A DNA stretch of 64,000 nt from Streptomyces chrestomyceticus JCM 4735 (GTDB lineage: Bacteria; Actinomycetota; Actinomycetes; Streptomycetales; Streptomycetaceae). The translations under genes were made by a program, and so were the position numbers. Below are positions 47,048-56,668 of this stretch, piece after piece; within the stretch, counting starts at the first letter, position 1, and each line of letters starts with the position of its first letter. Where the stretch lies: NCBI RefSeq assembly GCF_003865135.1, contig NZ_BHZC01000001.1, forward strand, positions 6,572,001 through 6,636,000, read 5' to 3'. Under the pieces are notes generated by a model. The model did no database searches and was not told where the DNA came from. It was given only the letters and a program-made list of their open reading frames with translations.

Positions 47048-47183
47048 GTTACGGAAGTCGCCCCCCGCGCCCGGCAGTTACCGTCCTTCGCGGCGCGCGC
47101 CGTATCCGCGAAATCCGATGATTCCGTTCTATGTACGGATGGGCGGGCGGCGGAGTTCCCGACTGGTGCCGCCTCTTCCTTTC

Positions 47184-48464
47184 TCATGGGGAAGGGCGGC
47201 GTACGGGTACGGTCCCGCGCCACAGGCGGCGGGCGGACAGCCAGGCCGCCGCGATCAGCAGCAGGTTCCGGACGTACAGATTGGCGATGGACAGCCAGGA
47301 CGCGTCGTCCCGCAGCCCGCGGTACAGGAGCGGGAAGTCCAGCGTGGTGAAGACGCAGGCCGCCAGGATCAGCAGCGCGACCGGGCGCTGGGTGGTGTCG
47401 CCGCGCAGCAGGCAGACCGCGGCCAGACCGAGCAGCCAGACCATGTACTGCGGGCTGATCACCCGGCTGGTGACCACGAACAGGAGCGTGGCGGTCAGCG
47501 CGGCGTCCGGCAGGACCCGGGCGGCGGTACGGTCCGACCGGCGCCGCCACCACAGCAGCCAGCCGAAGGCCGGCACGGTCGACACCTGCATGGCGACGCT
47601 GGCCCCGGCCACCCACGGGCCGACGAACTCGTGCGACCCGTCCTTCGCCGCCCAGGTGCCGCTCCAGCCGAGATGCCGCGCCACATGGAACGGCAGGGAG
47701 CCGACCGACTCGATCTGGATGCCGCGCGACTCCTGGGCGGAGAGGAAGGAGAACGCGTTCGGCATGGCGAGGGCGAAAGCGGCGGTCACGACGGCACCGG
47801 TGACGGCGGCGGCTGCCCAGGCCGTGCGGGTGCGATGGCCCCGCGCCGTACCGGCGAGCAGCAGCGCGGGCCAGACCTTGATGACGGCGGCGAGCGCCGT
47901 CACGGCCCCGAAGGCCCGGCCGGCCCAGGCGCGCCGCGCGGACGCGGCCACCAGGGCGAGTATCGCCAGAGCGGTCACGTGCAGGTCGAACCGGTTCCAC
48001 GGCATGGTGCTGAGGACGGCCAGGCCCACGGTCCACAGCCAGGGCCCGGCGAGCGAACGGCCGCGCCGCCGCGCCACCCGCACCAGCAGTACGAAGATCG
48101 CGGCGTCGCACAGCGCGGCCAGCACGATGAAGGCGGGCCCGAAGCCGAGGCCGGGGACGAGGCCGGGCGCCAGGATCGGCAGGGCCGCGCCCGGCGGGTA
48201 CTGCCAGCTCACGTCGTGCAGCGGGAAGCTGCCGCCGCTCAGGACCGCGTACCAGCCGGTGTAGACCTTGCTCACGGACGGATCGAGCCCGCCGCCGCCC
48301 ACGAACGGGCTGATCTTCAGGGCCGCGGGCACCAGCCAGAGCCGGGTGAGGAACCAGGCGGCGAGCAGGGGTGGGAGTGCCGTACGGAGGCGGGTGGACG
48401 CGGGCGCGGGGGTGGGCGCATGGGTGACTGCGGGGGTGGCGCGGGTGGCGGTCTGGTCGGGCAC
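47184..48464 (-). CDS. GT87-family (DUF2029) membrane mannosyltransferase-like protein
   Basis: 426 residues from GTG 48464; a start as far as 48557 is possible. About ten to twelve membrane helices. DUF2029 features: PPLLAAWFLTRLWLVPAALK, WQYPPGAALPILAPGLVP (YPP motif), AVIKVWPALLLAGTARG, and VVTSRVISPQYMVWLLGL. Family enzymes use polyprenyl-phosphate sugars to extend cell-envelope glycans. Divergent from another membrane glycosyltransferase. Confidence 0.85.
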   Translation of the reverse strand: MPDQTATRATPAVTHAPTPAPASTRLRTALPPLLAAWFLTRLWLVPAALKISPFVGGGGLDPSVSKVYTGWYAVLSGGSFPLHDVSWQYPPGAALPILAPGLVPGLGFGPAFIVLAALCDAAIFVLLVRVARRRGRSLAGPWLWTVGLAVLSTMPWNRFDLHVTALAILALVAASARRAWAGRAFGAVTALAAVIKVWPALLLAGTARGHRTRTAWAAAAVTGAVVTAAFALAMPNAFSFLSAQESRGIQIESVGSLPFHVARHLGWSGTWAAKDGSHEFVGPWVAGASVAMQVSTVPAFGWLLWWRRRSDRTAARVLPDAALTATLLFVVTSRVISPQYMVWLLGLAAVCLLRGDTTQRPVALLILAACVFTTLDFPLLYRGLRDDASWLSIANLYVRNLLLIAAAWLSARRLWRGTVPVRRPSP

Positions 48465-48562
48465 TGCGCCGAGGGCTCCGTTCGTACCGGGGGCGGTATG
48501 GGACAGGGCTGGTACGGCGCCGCTACCTGCGAAGTCGGCAGGTCGCGGCCTACGCACGAGGT

Positions 48563-48594
48563 GTATACATGCCAGGTATGCATGCGATGTATAC
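48563..48594. promoter_or_regulatory. Long inverted repeat between divergent glycosyltransferase genes
   Basis: GTATACAT (48563-48570) and ATGTATAC (48587-48594) are perfect inverted arms around 16 bases containing ATGCAT. It is one of the few AT-rich spots here and is a likely shared operator or promoter. Confidence 0.6.
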
Positions 48595-48615
48595 GTGCAG
48601 TGTAGAGTCCTCGTC

Positions 48616-50175
48616 ATGCCCGCTGAAGCCGCCCCCGTCACACTGGCCGCTGCCCTCCCCAGCCGACGCGGCATCACCACCGCACCCGCACCCACTCCCG
48701 CCGCCGCGCCCTCCTCCGCCCCCGCCCTCGCGCGGCTGGCCGTCCCGGTGCTGCCCGCCCTGCTGGCGCTGGCGCTCGGCCTGTGGGGCATCCGGCGGGA
48801 GGACAGCCTGTGGCGGGACGAGGCCGTGACCTGGCAGGTCGGGCAGCGTTCGGTGGCGGAGATCTGGGACCTGCTCGGCCAGGTGGACGTCGTGCACGGC
48901 CTCTACTACGTACTGATGCACGGCGTCTTCGAGCTCTTCGGCGCCGGCCCGGCGGTACTCCGGATGCCGTCCGTCCTGGCCGTCGCCGCGGCCGCGGCCG
49001 CCACCGCCGCGGCCGGACGCCGCCTCGCCGGGCCCTGGGCCGGCCTGGCCGCCGGGCTGGTCCTGGCGCTGATACCCAACATCCAGCACTACGCCCAGGA
49101 AGGCCGGGCGTACGCGCTGGTCACGGCCGGCGTGGCGGTCGCCACCTGGCTTCTGGTGAGCGCGGCGGACGCGTCGGAGAACGGAGCGGCGGCCGTACGG
49201 CGGCGCCGCTGGCCGCGCTGGGCGGGCTACGGCGCGGTCATGCTCACCACGGCCCTGCTGAACTGGTTCTCGCTGTTCGTCCTGCCCGCGCACGCCGTCA
49301 CCGTGCTCGTCGCCCGCCGCCGTGGTGCCCGCCCGCTGCTCGCCCCGTGGTCGGTGTCGGCGGCCCTAGTGCTGGCGGGCGCGCTGCCGCTCATCCTGGC
49401 CAGCCGGGCCCAGTCGGGCCAGGTGTCGTGGATCAAGCCCGTCGCCGTGTCCACGCTGCTGGGCGTCGCGGCGCTGCTGTTCGTGGCGCTGGTGTGCGCC
49501 CGCGTCCCGTACCCGGGCCGTGGCCGCGCGACCGTGTCACCGGCCTCCGTCGGGCTGCCGCTGCTCGCCGTGCCGCAGGGCGGCCTGCTGCTGGCCTCCG
49601 TCCTCGTGGAGCCCGTCTATCTGGACCGCTACGTCCTCTACACCAACCTCGGTTTCGCCCTGCTGCTCGGCGTCGGCGTCGCCGCTGCCGTCCAGGCGCT
49701 CCCGGTCCGTACGTGGGTGCTGCTCGCGGGGGTGACGGCGACGGCTTTCGTGGCGCTGCTGCCCGCGGAGACCGGCCTGCGCGCGCCGAAGAGCCGGGCG
49801 GACGACGTGCTGCGGGCGGCCGACCGGGTCGCGGTGGCCGCGCGTACGGGCGACGGCGTGCTGTTCATACCGGCCGCCCGGCGCGACACGGCGCTGGTGA
49901 CGCCGACGGCCTTCACCGGCCTCGACGACCTCGCGCTGGCCGAGAGCCCGGCGGCCTCCGGCACCATCAAGGGCGTCGAGGGCAGCGCCGAGCACATACG
50001 TACCGCCATGCTGGCCAAGTCCCGCATCGTGGTCGTCACCGACACCCGACGGGCCGCGCCGCCCGCACCCGTACGCGAGGCCGAGAAACTCCGCGTCCTC
50101 GCCCGGCACTTCGAGCGGACCGGCCGCACGGACACCGTCGGCCGCCGCATAGAGGTCTACGAGAAGGTGCGCTGA
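48616..50175 (+). CDS. GT39/PMT-like membrane glycosyltransferase
   Basis: 519 residues from ATG 48616. The first lumenal loop carries REDSLWRDEAVTWQV (the DE motif needed by ArnT/PMT enzymes) near residue 60. About ten helices follow, with HYAQEGRAYALVTA, then a soluble C-terminal domain. It likely transfers a sugar from a polyprenyl-phosphate donor to an envelope acceptor. Confidence 0.85.
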   Translation: MPAEAAPVTLAAALPSRRGITTAPAPTPAAAPSSAPALARLAVPVLPALLALALGLWGIRREDSLWRDEAVTWQVGQRSVAEIWDLLGQVDVVHGLYYVLMHGVFELFGAGPAVLRMPSVLAVAAAAAATAAAGRRLAGPWAGLAAGLVLALIPNIQHYAQEGRAYALVTAGVAVATWLLVSAADASENGAAAVRRRRWPRWAGYGAVMLTTALLNWFSLFVLPAHAVTVLVARRRGARPLLAPWSVSAALVLAGALPLILASRAQSGQVSWIKPVAVSTLLGVAALLFVALVCARVPYPGRGRATVSPASVGLPLLAVPQGGLLLASVLVEPVYLDRYVLYTNLGFALLLGVGVAAAVQALPVRTWVLLAGVTATAFVALLPAETGLRAPKSRADDVLRAADRVAVAARTGDGVLFIPAARRDTALVTPTAFTGLDDLALAESPAASGTIKGVEGSAEHIRTAMLAKSRIVVVTDTRRAAPPAPVREAEKLRVLARHFERTGRTDTVGRRIEVYEKVR

Positions 50176-50224
50176 CCGGTCACGGAGCCCGCACTACGGC
50201 CGCGCTGACCGGCCACGGAAGTGC

Positions 50225-50914
50225 TCACGCCTCGCCGTACGGCTCCGGTGCCGCGTCCGGGCCGAATCTGACGACCAGGTCGGCGCGCGCCCGCCCGGCC
50301 GTCACCAGACGGGCGTTGGCCTCGTCCGAGGTACGGACGAACCGCTCGGCGTGCGCCCGTGATTTGCCGAACCGCTCGTGCCGGTCGACCAGGCGCCGCA
50401 CCCGTTCCGCGTCGTCCAGCTCCACGTACCAGACCTCGTCGAGGCACACCCTGGCGTCGGCCCACGACGGGCCGTCGAGCAGCAGGTAGTTGCCTTCGGT
50501 CACGACGAGCGGCACGTCGGGCGGCACGGGGACGCTGCCCGCCACCGGCTCCTCGATGCGGCGGTCGAAGGCCGGGGCGTAGACGGTGGTGTCCGGCGCG
50601 GGGGAGCGCAGGCGGGCCAGCAGGGCCGCGTATCCGGCGGCATCGAAGGTGTCCGGCGCGCCCTTACGGTCCGTGCGCCCCAGTCGGCGCAGCTCCGCCT
50701 CGGCGAGGTGGAAACCGTCCATGGGCACGAGCACCGCCGACCCGGCCAGCCCGGCCACCAGACGGGCGGCCAGGGTGGACTTGCCCGAGCCGGGCGGTCC
50801 CGCGATCCCGAGGAGCCGGCGGCGGGCCGGGGTGGCGGAGGCGGCGAGCCGTCGGGCGCGCTCGACGAGGTGGGGCAGGTGCGTGGGCTCGGCCTCGCTG
50901 CTGGTCTCGGTCAT
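50225..50914 (-). CDS. Nucleoside/nucleotide-kinase-family P-loop protein
   Basis: 229 residues from ATG 50914. Walker A GPPGSGKST near residue 40, VPMDGFHLAEAELRRLGRTD (acceptor-binding DGFH), and VTEGNYLLLDGPSW are typical of the uridine/panthothenate-kinase-like family. The substrate may be a nucleoside, a pantoate derivative or fructose. Coupled to the upstream methyltransferase by ATGA. Confidence 0.85.
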   Translation of the reverse strand: MTETSSEAEPTHLPHLVERARRLAASATPARRRLLGIAGPPGSGKSTLAARLVAGLAGSAVLVPMDGFHLAEAELRRLGRTDRKGAPDTFDAAGYAALLARLRSPAPDTTVYAPAFDRRIEEPVAGSVPVPPDVPLVVTEGNYLLLDGPSWADARVCLDEVWYVELDDAERVRRLVDRHERFGKSRAHAERFVRTSDEANARLVTAGRARADLVVRFGPDAAPEPYGEA

Positions 50915-52128
50915 GTCCGGGTTCCCTCTTCGGCCCCTCCGGACCCTTCGGCCTCTGTGGTTCCCGCAGCTCCCGCTGCCCCCAACCGCCACAGTGAGGT
51001 CACCTCGGCGGCGCGGGCGGCGTGCAGGGCGTCGTCGGCGTCGCGGGCGCGGGGGTGCCGGGGCCGGATGTCCAGGCGGTCCAGGACCGTCAGGCCCGCC
51101 GCGTCGAACGCGGCGGTCAGCTCGGCGCGGGAGCGCAGCCCGAGGTGTTCGGCGATGTCGGACAGGATCAGCCAGCCCTCGCCGCCCGGTTCGAGGTGGG
51201 CGGACAGGCCGTTCAGGAAGCCGCGGAGCATCCGGCTGCCCGGGTCGTAGACCGCGTACTCGACGGGGGAGGTGGGCTTGGCCGGTACCCACGGCGGGTT
51301 GCAGACGACGAGCGCCGCGCGTCCGGCCGGGAACAGGTCGGCCTCCAGGATCTCCACGCGGTCGGTCACGCCGAGCCGTTCGGTGTTCTCCCGCGCGCAG
51401 GCCAGGGCTCGCGGGTCCTGGTCGGTGGCCACCACACGGGACACACCGCGCCGGGCCAGCACCGAGGCCAGGACGCCGGTGCCGGTTCCGATGTCGAACG
51501 CCGGTCCGGGGACGGAGGGGAGCGGCGCCTGGGCCACCAGGTCGACGTACTCGCCGCGCACGGGGGAGAAGACGCCGTAGTACGGGTGGACGCGGTCGCC
51601 GCCGAGCGCCGGTACGCGGACGCCGTTTCTGCGCCATTCGTAGGCGCCGATCACCCCGAGCAGTTCGCGCAGCGAGACGATCAGGGGCGGGGCGGGGTGC
51701 GCATCCGGGGTGTCCGGCCCGTACGCCTGGAGGCACGCCTCCCGTACGTCGGGCGCGCGGCGCAGTGCGAGCCCGTACCCGGGGTCCAGGGATACCAGCA
51801 GCATCCCCAGGATGCGGGCGCGCTGACTCTGCACGGCCCGGTGCAGGTGGAACGCCTGGGCGGGGTCGGCCGGTGGCCGTTTGCGCGGGCGGCGGTCGAT
51901 CCGGCGGGCCAGTGCGGTCAGCAGTTGGCGGGCGTTGTGGAAGTCGCCGCGCCACAGGAGCGCCGTGCCCTCGCAGGCGAGCTTGTAGGCGTCGTCGGCC
52001 TTCGTACGGTCGTCGGCGACGACCACCCGGCGGGGTGCCGGCGTGCCGCTCTCGGAACGCCAGCGTGCGGTGCGGGCCGCGCCGGCCTCGGTCCACCCGA
52101 CGGACTGCGGGGCCTGAAGTGTGTTCAT
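50911..52128 (-). CDS. HemK/RlmG-like SAM-dependent methyltransferase
   Basis: 405 residues from ATG 52128. SAM-binding FDIGTGTGVLASVLARRG (about residue 225), acidic loop ATDQDPRALACARENTE, and catalytic NPPW motif (VVCNPPWVPAK) mark an N-methyltransferase acting on Gln/Asn or a nucleobase amine. The N-terminal ~190 residues form a helical substrate-binding domain. A longer open frame upstream is only the antisense shadow of the UspA gene. Confidence 0.85.
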   Translation of the reverse strand: MNTLQAPQSVGWTEAGAARTARWRSESGTPAPRRVVVADDRTKADDAYKLACEGTALLWRGDFHNARQLLTALARRIDRRPRKRPPADPAQAFHLHRAVQSQRARILGMLLVSLDPGYGLALRRAPDVREACLQAYGPDTPDAHPAPPLIVSLRELLGVIGAYEWRRNGVRVPALGGDRVHPYYGVFSPVRGEYVDLVAQAPLPSVPGPAFDIGTGTGVLASVLARRGVSRVVATDQDPRALACARENTERLGVTDRVEILEADLFPAGRAALVVCNPPWVPAKPTSPVEYAVYDPGSRMLRGFLNGLSAHLEPGGEGWLILSDIAEHLGLRSRAELTAAFDAAGLTVLDRLDIRPRHPRARDADDALHAARAAEVTSLWRLGAAGAAGTTEAEGSGGAEEGTRT

Positions 52129-52275
52129 TGCGTCCCAGGTAAGGGGCTGAGAAGTGACGTTCGACTCTACTCCGTGCCGGGGAGGGACCTTCGTCCCCTG
52201 TGTTCGAGGCGGCACGGGGTAGGAGTATGGAAATAGTTGGGCATAGCACACGCTGTTGGTCGTATGGAGGCGTAC

Positions 52276-53199
52276 ATGGACACCCTGCCGGTCATTGTCG
52301 CGGTGGACGGATCTCCCGACAGCGAGCGGGCGCTGCGCTGGGCGATCGAGGCGGCCCGGCTGCGGTCCGCGCCGCTGCAGGTCGTACACGTCTGGCCGTA
52401 CGTCACCTCGGAAGGCCGCGCGGCGGCCGAGTCCGGCATCGGTGACCCGGTCCTGGACGAGCTGCGCAAGACGCTGGACGGGCAGGCCGACACGGCCGGG
52501 CTGCCGGGTGTCGAGTTCCGCAGTCTCAGCGGGCTCACCGACACGCTGCTGCCCGCCCTCGGCGCCGAAGCGCAACTGCTGGTGCTCGGCTCGCGCGGGC
52601 GCGGCGGCTTCGCCAGCCTGCTGCTCGGCTCGAACGGCATGGCGTGCGCGGCGCACTCGGAAGGGCCCGTGGTGGTCGTGCCGCGCCCGGACCGGGCCGG
52701 CGCCGGGGTCGGTGCGGACGGTGAGGTGGTCCGTCCCGACCCGCCGCAGGTCACCCTCGGAGTCGACGCCTCCTCGGACGAGCCGGGCGCGATCGGCTTC
52801 GCCTTCGCCGAGGCGAGCCGTCGCGGAGCCCGCCTCAAGGTGGTCTCCGGCTATGCCTGGCCGATGCTGACGCCGCCGTCGTTCGAATACATCGCGGCCT
52901 ACGAAGGCACTCAGCAGGAGTACGAGGACGCCCTGGTCGAGCAGGTGACGCAGACGCTCGCGCCGTACCGCGAGCGCTATCCCGAGGTGGCGGTGACGGC
53001 CGAACTGCGGAACGCGGACGCCGCCGGGCAGCTCGTCGAGGCGTCCAAGGCCAGCGATCTGGTCGTGGTCGCCCGGCACCGCAGGCGGCTGCCGGTCGGC
53101 CGTCGGCTCGGCTCGGTCGCCCACGCCGTACTGCTGCACGCGGTGAGCCCGATCGCGGTCGTGCCGGAGGAGACGGAGCGGAGCCGGGAAGCGGAGTAG
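52276..53199 (+). CDS. Universal stress protein, tandem UspA domains
   Basis: 307 residues from ATG 52276 behind GGAGG. Domain 1 (VIVAVDGSPDSERALRWAI, then GSRGRGGFASLLLGS) and domain 2 (VTLGVDASSDEPGAIGFAF, then RHRRRLPVGRRLGSVAHAV) each hold the G-x2-G-x9-G-S/T ATP-binding pattern, weaker in domain 2. Such proteins bind ATP and act in hypoxia or dormancy responses. Confidence 0.92.
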   Translation: MDTLPVIVAVDGSPDSERALRWAIEAARLRSAPLQVVHVWPYVTSEGRAAAESGIGDPVLDELRKTLDGQADTAGLPGVEFRSLSGLTDTLLPALGAEAQLLVLGSRGRGGFASLLLGSNGMACAAHSEGPVVVVPRPDRAGAGVGADGEVVRPDPPQVTLGVDASSDEPGAIGFAFAEASRRGARLKVVSGYAWPMLTPPSFEYIAAYEGTQQEYEDALVEQVTQTLAPYRERYPEVAVTAELRNADAAGQLVEASKASDLVVVARHRRRLPVGRRLGSVAHAVLLHAVSPIAVVPEETERSREAE

Positions 53200-53288
53200 C
53201 GCGAGCGCCCGTAACCCGCGCCCCACCCGGCCGGCCCAACGGAGCGGCCCGAGCTGCCCCGGCCCTTCGCTCGACCCTGCCGCTCTCC

Positions 53289-53822
53289 TCAGCCGATGCC
53301 GAACGCCTCCGCGTAGCGCACCGTGCCGCGCGGAGGTGTGCTGCCGTCCAGGGACAGGGCCAGGAACGCTTCGTCCGGCCACTCCTGCGGCGGCAGGATG
53401 CCGAAGCGGGAAGCGGCGGGCTCGAAGCCGAACCTGGGGTAGTACGGCGGGTGGCCCAGTACGACGGCCGTCCGCTCGCCGGCCGCCCGGGCCGCGTCCA
53501 GCAGGGCCCGGACAACGGCGCTGCCCGCGCCCTGCTTGTGGTACTCGGGCAGCACCGCGCACGGCGCGAGCGCGACGGCTGGTTCGCCGGCTATGTGACA
53601 GCGGGTGAGCAGCGCGTGCGCGACGACGGACGCGGGCGCCGCCGTGCTGCCGGCCGGCTCGGCCACGTACGAAAGACCCGGCAGCCAGGCCGCCGGGTCC
53701 TGCCGCAGCGCGTCGACGAGGTCGGCCTCGCCCGCGGTCTCGAAGGCGGCCAGGTTGATCCGGCGGACGGCCGGGATGTCCTCGGGAGTCTCGGGGCGGC
53801 ACTGCCAGGTGTTCATGCCCAC
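53289..53822 (-). CDS. GNAT-family N-acetyltransferase
   Basis: 177 residues. ALAPCAVLPEYHKQGAGSAVV is the acetyl-CoA loop (Q/RxxGxG/A type), followed by AVVLGHPPYYPRFGFEPA, the YhbS-type signature. The N-terminal CRPETPEDIPAVRRINLAAF is normal. The acceptor is unknown. Confidence 0.88.
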   Translation of the reverse strand: MGMNTWQCRPETPEDIPAVRRINLAAFETAGEADLVDALRQDPAAWLPGLSYVAEPAGSTAAPASVVAHALLTRCHIAGEPAVALAPCAVLPEYHKQGAGSAVVRALLDAARAAGERTAVVLGHPPYYPRFGFEPAASRFGILPPQEWPDEAFLALSLDGSTPPRGTVRYAEAFGIG

Positions 53823-53907
53823 ATGGTCGCACCGGGGTCTGACAATCGGCTCGCGCTTTTCTCCGGCCCCGGGCCTGCGTCTTCCGGCCCCGGCCTCCGG
53901 CAGCCGG

Positions 53908-54573
53908 TCAGTCCGAGCCGGCCGCCGTGAACGCCTCGGCCCGGCGCTCCGGCCTGCGCATCAGAAAGACCGCCGCGGACCCGGCCGCGAACAGCGCGAA
54001 CACCGACATGGCGGTGCTGATCCACGACACGCCCAGCCACTGGCCGCCCACATAGCCGAGGCTCACCCCGTACGCGGCCCAGGCCAGCCCGGCCAGCGCG
54101 GACCACGGCAGGAACTCCCGGACCGTACGGTGCGCGACCCCGGCGCCGAGGCTGACCACCGATCGTCCGGCGGGCGCGAAGCGGGCCAGGACGACGATGC
54201 CGCCGCCGCCCCGGGTCAGCGCCGCGCCGAGCCGTTCCTGGGCCGCGGTCAGCCGCCGGGAGCGGGCGATGGCGCGGTCGAAGCGGTCGCCGCCGCGCCA
54301 GGCGAGCCGGTAGGCGACCATGTCGCCGAGCACCGAGGCGGTCGCGGCGCACAGCACCAGGGCCAGCATCTCGGCGAGGTCGGCGTCACCGCGTACGGAG
54401 GTGGAGACGCCCACCGCGCCGGCCGCGGTACGGGTGCCCGCGGCCGTGGTGGCGGCGGTGATCACCAGGACACCGCTGGGCAGGATCGGCACGAAGACGT
54501 CGAGGAGTACGGAGAGTCCGACGATCGCGTAGACCCAAGGGGTGTCGCTCAACGACCCCAGGCTTTCCAACAA
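53908..54573 (-). CDS. DedA/VTT-family membrane protein
   Basis: 221 residues from TTG 54573, chosen for AGGAGAAGG just upstream and because longer reading has no start. Four to five helices. DedA features: FVPILPSGVLVITAATTAAG, LGDMVAYRLAWRGG, and RFAPAGRSVVSLGAGVA (the FGR/RxxPxxR-type motif). DedA proteins help recycle undecaprenyl phosphate or maintain proton motive force. Confidence 0.82.
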   Translation of the reverse strand: MLESLGSLSDTPWVYAIVGLSVLLDVFVPILPSGVLVITAATTAAGTRTAAGAVGVSTSVRGDADLAEMLALVLCAATASVLGDMVAYRLAWRGGDRFDRAIARSRRLTAAQERLGAALTRGGGGIVVLARFAPAGRSVVSLGAGVAHRTVREFLPWSALAGLAWAAYGVSLGYVGGQWLGVSWISTAMSVFALFAAGSAAVFLMRRPERRAEAFTAAGSD

Positions 54574-54859
54574 CGTCCTTCTCCTGATCCGATCCCCTGC
54601 CGCGACGTCGCATCGGCGGCTGGGGCGGCTGTACCGCCATACAGCGTACGCCTGGCCGGTCCGCCGTGACGTTCCAGGGCACACGGTGTTGTCGGCTTCA
54701 CACCCCTGCGGAACCACCCCGGGCGGCACTGTCACCCGTCTGCTCCGGCCGTGGCGCAAAAGAGCGCGGCTTTGGGCATGTTATGTGCCGATATGGGCGC
54801 CTTGTGAAGCGCGCAAACAGGGTGCTCCGGAGCGGAACGGCACACGAATGGAGACAGGG

Positions 54860-55687
54860 ATGCAGAGGTTGAGGGAGTCGTCGGTGGCGCAGAAGTCATC
54901 GGAGGTGCCGGAGGGCGCGGCGGGACCGGCCGCCGGCCGCGGGCGGGCCGTGCACGGCGGACGGGCCAGGGGCGGTGCGACGCCGACGCCGACACCGACG
55001 CCGACACCGGCACGGGCGCGGCCGCGGACGGTCGCCAGGACGGCGGGCGCCTCCGTGGCGGCCCTCGCCACGGCGGGCACGCTCCTGCTCGCCCCGGCGG
55101 CGGTCGCGGCGGACGGCGACAAGGTCACGAAGAACACCGTCAATCAGGACTACTCGGTCACCATCGCGGCGCAGTTCACCCGCCCGAACGGCGCGATGCT
55201 GAGCCGGGCGCTGACGTACGACCCCAAGCTGGTGCCCGTGAACTCCCACGTCACGGTCAGTGAGCGCGCCAACAGCGACCGCACCCGGGTCGGCCTGCGG
55301 GTGGACGGCCTGGTGGCGAACCGCACGTACGGGGCGCACGTCCACACGGGGACGTGCGGGGTCCGCCCGGAGAGCTCGGGGCCGCACTACCAGCACCGCA
55401 AGGACCCGCGCACGCCCTCCGTCGACCCGGCGTACGCCAACCCGAAGAACGAGGTCTGGCTGGATTTCACCACCGACGGGAAGGGCGAGGCGAGCTCCGT
55501 CTCCCGCAACGCCTGGCGTTTCCGGTCCGGCGAGGCGCGGTCCGTGGTGATCCACGAGCACCGCACCGCGACCAAGGCCGGGGTGGCGGGGACCGCCGGC
55601 CGGGTGGTCGCGTGCTACTCCGTGCCGTTCAACCAGTCGAAGGAAGCCGCGAAGGCCGTCAGCGGCCTCCTGGGGAAGCTCTTCTGA
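54860..55687 (+). CDS. Secreted Cu/Zn superoxide-dismutase-family protein
   Basis: 275 residues from ATG 54860 behind GGAGACAGGG (ATG 54848 possible). Charged N-terminus with a TPTPTPTP linker, then a signal-like hydrophobic helix (ASVAALATAGTLLLAPAAVAA). SOD motifs follow: GAHVHTGTCG, HYQH, WLDFTTDGKGEAS, VIHEHRT and AGRVVACYSV. Metal ligands HVH/HYQH/HEH are largely conserved. Extracellular copper-zinc dismutation or copper binding is likely. Confidence 0.82.
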   Translation: MQRLRESSVAQKSSEVPEGAAGPAAGRGRAVHGGRARGGATPTPTPTPTPARARPRTVARTAGASVAALATAGTLLLAPAAVAADGDKVTKNTVNQDYSVTIAAQFTRPNGAMLSRALTYDPKLVPVNSHVTVSERANSDRTRVGLRVDGLVANRTYGAHVHTGTCGVRPESSGPHYQHRKDPRTPSVDPAYANPKNEVWLDFTTDGKGEASSVSRNAWRFRSGEARSVVIHEHRTATKAGVAGTAGRVVACYSVPFNQSKEAAKAVSGLLGKLF

Positions 55688-55768
55688 CGGTTCCGGTGAG
55701 CGGGTTCCGGTGAGTCCGGCGGCGGCACCGGTGCTGCACGTCGCCGGACTCCGGCACGGCTCCGAAAG

Positions 55769-55804
55769 AGCGGCGGCCCCCGGTGGGTACCGGGGGCCGC
55801 CGCT
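55769..55804 (+). terminator. Terminator after the SOD-like gene
   Basis: AGCGGCGGCCCCCGGT pairs with ACCGGGGGCCGCCGCT around a 4-base loop, between convergent stops; it can serve both strands. Confidence 0.85.
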
Positions 55805-55843
55805 CGTCGCCGGGTGGCGGACCTGCGGGCCGCCGGTCTGCCG

Positions 55844-56317
55844 TCAGACCGCGCTCGGCTCGCGCCGGACGCCGTCCGTGGCGTCGGCCGACTGCCGGGA
55901 GCGGAAGAGCAGGTGGTCCAGCGACCAGGTGCCGGGGCCGGTGAAGACCAGCAGCAGGAACGCCCAGCAGAACAGTACGGACAGCTCGCCGCCGTTCTGC
56001 AGCGGCCACAGGGACTCGCCGGCGTGCACCGAGAAGTACGCGTACGCCATGGAGCCGGAGCTGATCAGGGCCGCGGCGCGGGTGCCGAGGCCCAGCATCA
56101 CCAGGAGGCCGCCGACGAACTGGATGACGGCCGCGTACCAGCCGGGCCAGGTGCCCGCGGGCACGGTCAGGCCCTTGCCCATCGCGCCGCCCAGGATGCC
56201 GAACAGCGAGGACGCGCCATGGCAGGCGAAGAGCAGGCCGGTGACGATGCGGAAGAGCGAGAGGGTGTGCGGCTTGATTCGTTCGGTGAACTCGGTCACC
56301 GGGGAGGGAGCGGACAT
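55844..56317 (-). CDS. DoxX-family membrane protein (second copy)
   Basis: 157 residues. Four membrane helices. DoxX signature LFRIVTGLLFACHGASSLFG (residues 21-40) and WPGWYAAVIQFVGGLLVMLG. Only moderately like the DoxX at 29,670. A palindrome in its promoter shares half-site bases with that gene's operator, suggesting related control. Confidence 0.88.
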   Translation of the reverse strand: MSAPSPVTEFTERIKPHTLSLFRIVTGLLFACHGASSLFGILGGAMGKGLTVPAGTWPGWYAAVIQFVGGLLVMLGLGTRAAALISSGSMAYAYFSVHAGESLWPLQNGGELSVLFCWAFLLLVFTGPGTWSLDHLLFRSRQSADATDGVRREPSAV

Positions 56318-56383
56318 GGGGGAACTCCTGCGGTTTCGGGGACGGGAACCGACAAGGAGAAAGGTTAGGGAGACCTAATAGGT

Positions 56384-56393
56384 ACTTGCAAGT
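56384..56393. promoter_or_regulatory. ACTTGCAAGT palindrome upstream of second DoxX
   Basis: A perfect 10-bp palindrome with flanking TTGA about 67 bases before the DoxX start. It resembles the ACTTGAA/TTCAAGT dyad of the first DoxX. The remaining gap up to 56,668 shows only purine/pyrimidine-rich stretches and no gene. Confidence 0.45.
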
Positions 56394-56668
56394 TCAACAT
56401 CTGGCCATATCCGGCCGTTGGCCGAAAACGGTCATGGCGCGAAGTGGCGCCCGGGGGCGGCGCACGGTGGGGTAAGTGTTTGTACTGGCCACCGAATTCA
56501 CCCCGGGATGCCCCGCAATACGCCCGTCCGGCGGGCGGAAGACGTCGACGGCAGCAGAAGCCCGGCCCGGCGGAAAGCGCGGCGACAGGTCAGGGAAAAG
56601 AGCAGATGAAGAACCCGGCGAAAGGGGGAGAAGTGAGAGGGAAGAACTGTCCTTCTCCTGCCCCGGAC

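Noticed and set aside
52129..53832. Upstream half of a 973-codon leftward frame before the methyltransferase
   Set aside because: It runs antisense through the universal stress protein gene and into GNAT, and reads as unstructured Arg-rich sequence. The methyltransferase has a good ATG at 52128.
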